Assembly: GCA_900754495.1 (NCBI GenBank) | Contig: CAAEDC010000058.1 | Coordinates: 1 to 7,018, forward strand | Length of the DNA stretch: 7,018 bases | Direction: 5' to 3' | From: Eggerthellaceae bacterium | GTDB lineage: Bacteria > Actinomycetota > Coriobacteriia > Coriobacteriales > Eggerthellaceae | Shown: piece after piece, positions 1 through 4,242 of the stretch | Numbering within the stretch: the stretch's first letter is position 1 | Layout of the letters: every line of letters starts with the position of its first letter | Position numbers and translations under genes: made by a program | Notes under the pieces: generated by a model | Database searches by the model: none | What the model saw: the letters and a program-made list of their open reading frames with translations, nothing else | Told to the model about the DNA's origin: nothing

Positions 1-840
1 CTCGGCGAGCATCCAGACGTACGCCTTGGCGGACTGCGGGTCGCATATGTCCCTGGGGGCCGTGAGCCCGTTGCCGTAGCTCTTGATCTCGCGCATGACG
101 TCGGCGGCGTCCCGGTCGTAGGGCTTGACCTCGGTAGCGTCCTGCCCGCGCGCGAAGCCGCGCAGCACGAACCCCATCTTGCCGAGCCTGTTGCGCAACA
201 GCTCGTCCGAGGCGCACGCGAGCTGGCCTATCGTGTCGATGCCCGAGGAGTGCAGCTTGCGCTCCGTGGCGGGCCCTACGTAGAGCAGGTCGCGCACAGG
301 GGCCTGCCATACGACCTCGCGGTAGTTCTCCCGCGTTATCACCGTGACGGCATCGGGCTTCTTGTAGTCGCTGCCGAACTTGGCGAAGATCTTGTTCCAC
401 GACACCCCGACCGACACGCTGATGCCGAGCTCGGCGACCATGCGCTCGCTTACCTCGCGGGCTATCTCGGCGGGGGAGAGCCCGAGGCACCGGCGGGTGC
501 CCGTGACGTCGAGCCAAGCCTCGTCGGGTCCGAAGGGCTCTACACGGTCGGTGTAATCGTAGTAGATCTCCCTGGCTCGCCGCGACACGTCCATGTAGAG
601 CCGGTAGTCAGGGGGCACGACGACGAGGCCGGGGCATGCCTTCCGCGCCTCCCACAGCGCCATCGCGGTCTTGACGCCGGCGCGCTTGGCTATGAGGTTC
701 TTCGCGAGCACGATGCCGTGGCGCGCCTCCTCGTCGCCGCCCACCACGACGGGCTTGCCGCGCAGCTCGGGCCGTGCCTGGCACTCGATCTGCGCGTAGC
801 AGCAGTTTATGTCGCTGTGCAGGACGTCGCGGTCTGGCAT
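1..840 (-). CDS. dinB: Y-family DNA polymerase (Pol IV/DinB type), 3' end cut off by window
   Basis: Lesion-bypass DNA polymerase of the Y family; 280 codons are visible and the C-terminus runs off the left edge. The start region reads MPDRDVLHSDINCCYAQIEC, the family's first catalytic motif, with D10 as metal ligand and Y15 at the steric-gate position. The second motif, EPFGPDEAWLDVTG, is at residues 101-114, with D106 and E107 matching the Pol IV catalytic Asp-Glu pair. WNKIFAKFGSDYKKP (about 148-162) and the helix-hairpin-helix YVGPATERKL (about 187-196) follow, and the little-finger domain begins near residue 235. The ATG at 840 is preceded by GGAGGT (852-857), 11 nt away. The Asn-Cys-Cys-Tyr variant resembles polymerases annotated as Pol IV in Clostridia and Coriobacteriia, from memory of the family. 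The upstream SOS box suggests DNA-damage induction. Chromosomal versus element-borne origin cannot be decided here. Confidence 0.95.
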   Translation of the reverse strand, partial: MPDRDVLHSDINCCYAQIECQARPELRGKPVVVGGDEEARHGIVLAKNLIAKRAGVKTAMALWEARKACPGLVVVPPDYRLYMDVSRRAREIYYDYTDRVEPFGPDEAWLDVTGTRRCLGLSPAEIAREVSERMVAELGISVSVGVSWNKIFAKFGSDYKKPDAVTVITRENYREVVWQAPVRDLLYVGPATERKLHSSGIDTIGQLACASDELLRNRLGKMGFVLRGFARGQDATEVKPYDRDAADVMREIKSYGNGLTAPRDICDPQSAKAYVWMLAE

Positions 841-864
841 GATGACCTGTTACCTCCGTAATAG

Positions 865-878
865 AGAACAAATGTTTG
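865..878. promoter_or_regulatory. LexA (SOS) box upstream of the Y-family polymerase
   Basis: The plus strand reads AGAACAAATGTTTG, which matches 13 of 14 positions of the Gram-positive SOS-box consensus CGAACRNRYGTTYG; only the first base differs. It lies 25 nt upstream of the polymerase ATG and about 5 nt downstream of the proposed -10, where bound LexA would block initiation. The match is read directly; regulation is inferred from the known control of dinB-like genes. Confidence 0.7.
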
Positions 879-883
879 ATACA

Positions 884-913
884 ATTGTAGGCCCGCATGG
901 GTGCCGGAGGCAA
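884..913 (-). promoter_or_regulatory. Probable sigma-70-type promoter of the polymerase gene
   Basis: On the minus strand, TTGCCT (908-913) and TACAAT (884-889) are separated by 18 nt, placing the start of transcription near 877, inside the SOS box. The -10 hexamer matches the consensus at 5 of 6 positions and the -35 at 4 of 6. The -10 is part of the perfect 10-bp palindrome TACAATTGTA (880-889). Confidence 0.5.
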
Positions 914-941
914 TCGAACAGTTTGTGGAGTGTTTGGGATC

Positions 942-1187
942 CTAGCCGCTCCGGCTCTCGTTGAGGCGCTTTCGGATGCCGTCGTGGATCGGGTTGCTCA
1001 TACAGTGGAGCTCTTTCGGCAAGCTGACGTAGACGCCTCTTGCGATCGTGTCCAATTCATCGTTCGGTACGTAGCCGATCGCATCAGCCCTTGGAGTGGA
1101 AATATGGGAGCTGTTCGCACCTGCAGATGTTGTCGATGAGGTAAGAAAGGGGAGGGGCCGGTAGGGTATCGCTTCCTCGTCGTGCGG
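942..1187 (-). pseudogene. Open frame continuing in phase after the TGA of the 66-aa gene
   Basis: Directly after the TGA at 1188-1190 the same reading frame stays open for 81 codons, to the TAG at 942-944. Its last 47 codons are clearly coding-like: GC at third positions is about 80% by hand count, with segments such as GYVPNDELDTIARGVYVSL and NPIHDGIRKRLNESRSG. I see no ATG or GTG start with a ribosome site ahead of that segment; the first in-frame ATG lies well inside it. The simplest readings are that it is the C-terminal part of a longer protein now split from the 66-aa frame by a nonsense codon, or a remnant of a separate gene that lost its start. Read-through of the UGA-C context is possible but unproven. 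I do not recognise the family. The first 25 or so codons (PHDEEAIPYRP and onward) look like a linker or non-coding sequence. Confidence 0.5.
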
Positions 1188-1388
1188 TCAGTAGGCCTCC
1201 TCGCGCTCGCAGGGAAGGTCGAGCCACACTCCGTAGTAGCGCTCCTTCACCGTGTCCACGTACTCGCCGTCGTACTCTATCGTCACCAAGCGCACGTTGT
1301 TCATTCCCACGTATCCACGAACCTTGGTCTTGGCATCGCGCTCCGGAGTCCCATGGTAAAACTCGCGGTTCGTCATCTTTCCGGGCAT
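1188..1388 (-). CDS. Small hypothetical protein, 66 aa
   Basis: Unknown protein beginning MPGKMTNREFYHGTPERD and ending LPCEREEAY. It is rich in Tyr, Glu and Val, with a beta-like central stretch VRLVTIEYDGEYVD, no membrane segment and no motif I can name. Third positions are GC-rich, supporting real coding. I chose the ATG at 1388 because GAGGGG lies 6 nt upstream. An in-frame ATG at 1415 would add nine residues (MHSSEEGIG), but those are the tail of the decayed paralog next to it and lack a ribosome site. The gene therefore begins at the edge of a relic and may take its ribosome site from it. It may be the N-terminal part of a longer protein, since the frame stays open for 81 codons after its TGA. 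Confidence 0.55.
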   Translation of the reverse strand: MPGKMTNREFYHGTPERDAKTKVRGYVGMNNVRLVTIEYDGEYVDTVKERYYGVWLDLPCEREEAY

Positions 1389-1394
1389 TCCGAT

Positions 1395-1671
1395 CCCCTC
1401 TTCCGATGAGTGCATTTTCTGTCATGTAATATGATCGGAGCATGTAGTATCATTTTTAAATATGGCATCATTTTGAAGAACAGAGCCTTTGGTCGAGCCC
1501 CTGCGCTCCCCGTGTTCCCATAGTCTCGGCTTCCCAGACTGACGGCATGTCGGATACGCGCACCGTCGCCATCCTGCCGCTCTCCCCAGGGCGCAGATTC
1601 AGAAAACCGTGGAGATCGAGCGGTATCTTGATCAACGCAGATTCTCGTTCGTCATCGATTTTCTTGCTCAT
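1395..1671 (-). pseudogene. Decayed paralog of the 148-aa HTH protein (frameshifted, in-frame stop)
   Basis: The frame from ATG 1671 (MSKKIDDERE) reads SGRMATVRVSDMP, closely matching SGKTATVHVSDMP in the gene at 2037-2483; the DNA at 1510-1575 is about three-quarters identical to 2298-2363. Past that, similarity continues only after frame changes. A shifted frame gives AGARPKA against AGRPSKG, with the indel within 1501-1512. A third frame gives NDAIFKNDTTCSDHIT, a TGA (1422-1424) where the intact copy has Trp91, then HSSEEG against HSVEEG. Similarity stops near 1395, exactly where the helix-turn-helix of the intact copy begins. The N-terminal 30 residues also differ from the intact copy, so the relic is mosaic. 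Its start overlaps the end of the membrane-protein gene by 20 nt. A short truncated product could still be made (stop at 1468). Confidence 0.75.
1510..1575 (-). repeat. Diverged direct repeat shared with 2298-2363
   Basis: Sixty-six bases align without gaps to 2298-2363 with 16 differences by hand count. The similarity resumes in the A+T-rich segment 1443-1470 against 2233-2262 (both contain TTAAATATGG on the plus strand). It reflects gene duplication rather than a mobile repeat. Confidence 0.7.
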
Positions 1672-1975
1672 GCACCTGGGCGATATGTGTGCGCAAGGAA
1701 GGGTAGTCGTCCAGATTTCCAGGATCTCTCCTTCCACGGGTGTGCAAGTATCGCGCGGCCGTGAGGAAGAATGAGGCCGTGGAAAAGACGGATCCGACTG
1801 CGAACACGAGCAATAGGAGCAGCATGTGAGGAAACAAAGGAAGACTCCATCCGCTGTTGGCGACGAGCATGTAGCCGATGGCGATCGTCCCCATCCAGAA
1901 TACGAAGGCGCTCATCGATGCCTCGACCAATTCTTTCTTCACAGGTGCTTGCCCTCTCCTCGTCATTCTTTCCAT
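1652..1975 (-). CDS. Small two-helix membrane protein, 107 aa
   Basis: Hypothetical inner-membrane protein. A basic N-terminus (MERMTRRGQAPVKKE) is followed by hydrophobic segments at about residues 21-39 (MSAFVFWMGTIAIGYMLVA) and 50-73 (HMLLLLLVFAVGSVFSTASF region). A basic, polar tail begins after RYLHTRGRRD. By the positive-inside rule both ends should face the cytoplasm. The ATG at 1975 is chosen because AGGAG lies 8 nt upstream; the ATG at 1981 would leave only 2 nt, and the next ATG at 1966 is too far. It lies 61 nt downstream of the HTH gene and overlaps the start of the decayed paralog, so it is probably cotranscribed with the HTH gene. No family recognised; a role as membrane partner of the DNA-binding protein is only a guess. 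Confidence 0.7.
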   Translation of the reverse strand: MERMTRRGQAPVKKELVEASMSAFVFWMGTIAIGYMLVANSGWSLPLFPHMLLLLLVFAVGSVFSTASFFLTAARYLHTRGRRDPGNLDDYPSLRTHIAQVHEQENR

Positions 1976-2036
1976 TCCCATGTCTCCTATCTACCGCCAT
2001 GCCACGCATGATCGTAATGGCGTCCCGCTTCAAGTG

Positions 2037-2483
2037 TCAGCGCACGTGCACGAGCAGCGGACACAGCGGCTTCATGCCTTTCTTCTTGCGGCCTGCGTTC
2101 AAGCGCTCGGCCTCTTCAACCGCCTTCTTGATCGAATTGAGCCTGCGGAAATACGTTGTGCGCTTCAAGCCGAGTTGCCGCATCCCTTCTTCTACCGAAT
2201 GGTTCTGCTGCCATGCAAGGTACTCGGCGCAGGTAGTCTCATTATTAAATATGGAATCATGTGGGAGCACCACGCCCTTGCTCGGACGGCCTGCGCGCCG
2301 CGTCCTCATGGTTTCCGCGTCCTGGACGTCCGGCATGTCGGACACGTGCACCGTCGCCGTCTTGCCGCTCGATGAAACTGCGCAATCGACCTTGATTCCC
2401 AGCTCGCGGGCAATGGACATGAAGTGATCGAATTCCTCTCGCCTGAACCCGCTTGCAGTAAACGTGCATTCGGTTGGATGCAT
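2037..2483 (-). CDS. Small DNA-binding protein with C-terminal resolvase-like HTH, 148 aa
   Basis: Likely transcriptional or replication regulator. The C-terminal half carries a helix-turn-helix at about residues 96-116 (SVEEGMRQLGLKRTTYFRRLN), similar in pattern to the HTH of serine resolvases/invertases. It is preceded by the GRPSK linker (65-69) that often precedes such domains. There is no serine-recombinase catalytic domain: the N-terminal 50 residues (FRREEFDHFMSIARELGIKVD and so on) look like a small alpha-beta domain unknown to me. The tail is basic (NAGRKKKG). ATG 2483 is chosen with GGAG 9 nt upstream; the in-frame TTG at 2489 is only 3 nt from it. The gene follows the promoter at 2521-2549 and heads the minus-strand cluster. 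A frameshifted paralog lies at 1395-1671. A recombinase function is unlikely; DNA binding is fairly secure. Confidence 0.75.
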   Translation of the reverse strand: MHPTECTFTASGFRREEFDHFMSIARELGIKVDCAVSSSGKTATVHVSDMPDVQDAETMRTRRAGRPSKGVVLPHDSIFNNETTCAEYLAWQQNHSVEEGMRQLGLKRTTYFRRLNSIKKAVEEAERLNAGRKKKGMKPLCPLLVHVR

Positions 2484-2520
2484 ATCCAAACGCTCCGATC
2501 TCGCAATTAATTATGGGACT

Positions 2521-2549
2521 AGCATACGCGATTAGAGTTCGAATTTCAA
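2521..2549 (-). promoter_or_regulatory. Promoter of the HTH-protein gene cluster
   Basis: Minus strand TTGAAA (2544-2549), 17-nt spacer, TATGCT (2521-2526). The -35 has 5 of 6 consensus bases and the -10 has 4 of 6. Transcription would start near 2514, giving a leader of about 30 nt before ATG 2483. The surrounding A+T-rich block (2505-2615) contrasts with the GC-rich genes and also contains the small palindrome ACATATTATGT at 2585-2595. Confidence 0.55.
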
Positions 2550-2648
2550 TATTAAAATTGGGACGGCCGTGCGAAATTGATAACACATATTATGTAAACT
2601 TAGGCTAACTTTTTACGCGCAGCGGCCTTCGCCGGCCTTCCCTCCGCG

Positions 2649-2963
2649 TTAAAGAACGTGAATCCGGCTGAGGTAGTCGGATATCATCTTCCCTTCGCCG
2701 CTTCGCTCGCAAGAGAGTATCTCCTGCCCGTCCTCGTAGAGGGCAGAGTAAAGGGTTCCCCCGGCGTTGGCGAACCTGTGGAGCGCGGCGCACTTGCCCT
2801 CGGCGGCGCGGGAAGCCGGCATGATCGTTCCGACGAACTCATGGGGGCTGTCGTCGCCGAATCCCGCAGACAGCCAGGTCTGGGTTTTATCGGCGCGCAT
2901 TTCTCGGACATCTTTGAAGTCGCTGCTTTCTTCTGACGTTTCGTAGCCGGCTTCGCCGATCAT
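2649..2963 (-). CDS. Hypothetical soluble protein, 104 aa
   Basis: Unknown protein, start MIGEAGYETSEESSDFKDV, end YLSRIHVL. The first 30 residues are acidic and probably flexible. The rest looks globular, with segments such as TWLSAGFGDDSPHEFVGTIM, LHRFANAGGTLYSALYEDG and ILSCERSGEGKMISDYL. No signal peptide, membrane helix or metal-binding motif is seen. The start is well supported: AGGAGG (2968-2973) lies 4 nt upstream of ATG 2963. It is transcribed away from the antitoxin cassette, from a shared control region. The downstream gap to the HTH cluster (2490-2648) holds only the promoter of that cluster and a GC-rich inverted repeat without a T-run, so I see no terminator. Function cannot be assigned. 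Confidence 0.7.
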   Translation of the reverse strand: MIGEAGYETSEESSDFKDVREMRADKTQTWLSAGFGDDSPHEFVGTIMPASRAAEGKCAALHRFANAGGTLYSALYEDGQEILSCERSGEGKMISDYLSRIHVL

Positions 2964-2996
2964 GGGCCCTCCTCTTCCTATGTGCTGTCGTGATCG

Positions 2997-3005
2997 ATAA
3001 TACCA
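2997..3005 (-). promoter_or_regulatory. Extended -10 promoter element for the 104-aa gene
   Basis: The minus strand reads TGGTATTAT, an extended -10 (TGn) joined to a hexamer matching TATAAT at 5 of 6 positions. No good -35 is found at 16-18 nt, as is common for extended -10 promoters. Transcription would start near 2990. Confidence 0.5.
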
Positions 3006-3007
3006 GC

Positions 3008-3022
3008 AATTCGAAACGAATT
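3008..3022. promoter_or_regulatory. Inverted repeat AATTCG-AAA-CGAATT, candidate operator
   Basis: A perfect 6-bp inverted repeat with a 3-nt centre lies just upstream of the minus-strand -10, in its spacer/-35 region, and about 25 nt upstream of the plus-strand -10. Its position between two divergent promoters suits a shared operator. The binding protein is unknown; the adjacent Phd-type antitoxin is a natural candidate because such antitoxins repress their own operons. Confidence 0.5.
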
Positions 3023-3044
3023 AATACCTTGAAGATAGCTAATT

Positions 3045-3053
3045 TGGTACAAT
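3045..3053 (+). promoter_or_regulatory. Extended -10 promoter element for the antitoxin cassette
   Basis: TGGTACAAT combines a TGn extension with a 5-of-6 -10 hexamer. A TTGAAG at 3029-3034 is too close (13 nt) to be its -35. The leader to ATG 3089 would be about 30 nt and contains GGAGG at 3080-3084. Confidence 0.5.
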
Positions 3054-3088
3054 CGTGAAAAGACCGGGCCTGAAATGTTGGAGGATCG

Positions 3089-3292
3089 ATGGCGAAGGCT
3101 GTGCCCCTGTCCGAGTTCCGCGTGAATTCGGCAAGGATACTCGAAGGGCTCTCCGAAACGAGGGGGTTCGCGTACCTGACCAAGAACGGCTACTCGGTGG
3201 CTGTCGTGGCGGACGTGGAGGAGTTCGAGCGCATGTACGGCTACGCCATCGACCATGGCTACAAGGCAGGTCGGGATGAGCAAAGCGAGTGA
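3089..3292 (+). CDS. Phd/YefM-family type II antitoxin, 67 aa, no toxin adjacent
   Basis: Short antitoxin-like DNA-binding protein. The layout MAKAVPLSEFRVNSARILEGLSETRGFAYLTKNGYSVAVVADVEEFERM fits the family: a beta strand, a helix ending near residue 22, a strand reading FAYLTKNGYSVAVVA (about 27-41), then the EEFERM helix. The short tail (YAIDHGYKAGRDEQSE) would be the toxin-binding part in a classical pair. The start has GGAGG 4 nt upstream. Normally a RelE/YoeB- or Doc/VapC-type toxin would follow; here the next gene overlaps the stop by 17 nt but encodes a membrane protein. It may be an orphan antitoxin, a solitary repressor of the cassette, or the regulator of an unusual system. The family call is fairly secure; the biological role is open. 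Confidence 0.8.
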   Translation: MAKAVPLSEFRVNSARILEGLSETRGFAYLTKNGYSVAVVADVEEFERMYGYAIDHGYKAGRDEQSE

Positions 3293-3800
3293 TTTGGGGT
3301 ACTGGGTCAAGGATCACGGCGGCGTGGTTTTCGCGGCCATCATGGTCGTCGCCCTCGTGGCGATGTTCGTGGCCGCCATCGTTGTATCCTCGCAACAGCC
3401 CGAAGCGGAGCCCGAGGACACGGTGAGCGGAGGGTACGTGGGATCCTGGTACCATGTCGAGTACGACAAGGCGTACGTGCTCACCCTTAACGGCGACGGC
3501 ACGGCGCGCTACTACGACAAGACCCTGGTGCAGCCTTTGATGTTCGGAAAATGGGAGGTAGGCGAGAACATGAAGGTCTCGTTCTTCGAGCCGGAAGGCG
3601 AGCAGCCCAACGCGAGCGCCGGCGAGGAGTTCGCGTTCTACACGACGCCTAACGAGGACGGATCCATCCCGTCCTCGCCCGCTACCCTGTCCTACAAGGG
3701 ATCCTACTCGTCGTCCCAGATATGGCTGTTCTGGCCCAGCAAGGCGGCTGCGGAGGCGGAATGGGCCGAGCGCAACCCGAACAAGGCGGCGGTATCGTGA
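3276..3800 (+). CDS. Single-pass membrane protein with external beta-rich domain, 174 aa
   Basis: Unknown membrane-anchored protein. A short N-terminal tail (MSKASDLGYWVKDHG) is followed by one strong transmembrane helix, about residues 15-38, and an acidic linker (QQPEAEPEDT). The outer domain (about 53-174) has alternating Gly, aromatic and hydrophobic residues: YVGSWYHVEYDKAYVLTLNG, GTARYYDKT, FGKWEVGENMKVSFF, YSSSQIWLFWPS. This is the look of a small beta-barrel or lipocalin-like sheet. ATG 3276 (GCAGG 8 nt upstream) is preferred over ATG 3255, whose extra residues MATRQVG lie deep inside the antitoxin gene. It overlaps the antitoxin stop by 17 nt, which suggests translational coupling. 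No lipobox or protease motif is seen. Sharing an operon with an antitoxin is odd; it occupies the place where a toxin would be. Confidence 0.8.
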   Translation: MSKASDLGYWVKDHGGVVFAAIMVVALVAMFVAAIVVSSQQPEAEPEDTVSGGYVGSWYHVEYDKAYVLTLNGDGTARYYDKTLVQPLMFGKWEVGENMKVSFFEPEGEQPNASAGEEFAFYTTPNEDGSIPSSPATLSYKGSYSSSQIWLFWPSKAAAEAEWAERNPNKAAVS

Positions 3801-4237
3801 ACGTCGCGGTGATGACGGGGGCTTTGGGGTACAGGGAGTACAACACCACCCTCATGACCATGGACGGGTGGACGGACTCGAGGGGCACGGACAGGCACCC
3901 GACCGTGGTTGACGAGAGGGTCAACGTCGGATCCTTCATGTCCGGCGACGACCATCTGTACGCGGACGTCTACTGCCATGACGACGAGGTCGAGAGGATC
4001 GGCGCGAACCCCGACCCGAAACCCGAGCGCGAGCCCGAGTTCCTCGTCAGGAAGAAGCTGCTCGACAAGCGGTACCTCGGCGGCCTGCTCTACCTGAAGG
4101 TCGGGGAGCTCGTCGTCGTCGACAGGCTGAAGGACGTGCTGCCGATGGAGGCCCCGCAAGGGGGCGGCGAGGTAGAGGACGCCGAGGTCGACCTTTATTG
4201 GGACGAGGCCGCCGAGGCCGAGGACGCCGAGGTCTGA
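3797..4237 (+). CDS. Acidic hypothetical protein, 146 aa, GTG start
   Basis: Unknown soluble protein. GTG 3797 overlaps the upstream TGA by four bases (GTGA), with GGCGGCGG just upstream; this coupled start is preferred over the far upstream ATG 3722, which lies inside the membrane-protein gene. ATG 3812 is an alternative start. The sequence begins MNVAVMTGALGYREYNTT. It continues with a polar middle (SFMSGDDHLYADVYCHDDEVER), a Pro/Glu/Arg-rich stretch (PDPKPEREPE) and a hydrophobic strand pair (LGGLLYLKVGELVVVDRL). The tail is strongly acidic (EVEDAEVDLYWDEAAEAEDAEV region, about residues 125-146). No signal peptide or transmembrane helix. It ends 5 nt from the stop of the convergent relaxase gene, leaving no room for a separate terminator. 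Coding is well supported; function is unknown. Confidence 0.7.
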   Translation: MNVAVMTGALGYREYNTTLMTMDGWTDSRGTDRHPTVVDERVNVGSFMSGDDHLYADVYCHDDEVERIGANPDPKPEREPEFLVRKKLLDKRYLGGLLYLKVGELVVVDRLKDVLPMEAPQGGGEVEDAEVDLYWDEAAEAEDAEV

Positions 4238-4242
4238 CGTCC

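Noticed and set aside
250..861. 203-codon plus-strand open frame over the polymerase
   Set aside because: Exact antisense of the polymerase codons, whose catalytic motifs are intact on the minus strand.
897..1139. 80-codon plus-strand open frame starting MGAGGNRTVCG
   Set aside because: No ribosome site; the minus strand of this interval shows stronger coding bias in the frame ending at 942.
1771..2427. 218-codon plus-strand open frame
   Set aside because: Antisense to the HTH gene and the membrane-protein gene, with Ser/Arg/Cys-rich composition and no ribosome site.
2600..2650. GC-rich inverted repeat (ACGCG...CGCGT with GGCC inner arms) considered as a terminator
   Set aside because: The T-run lies on the wrong side for a plus-strand terminator, and the minus strand has an A-run after the stem, so it fits neither direction.
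3045..3056. TGGTACAA as half of a YefM/Phd GTAC-type operator
   Set aside because: Only one imperfect GTAC-centred site is present and no second copy is nearby; the perfect inverted repeat at 3008-3022 is the better candidate.
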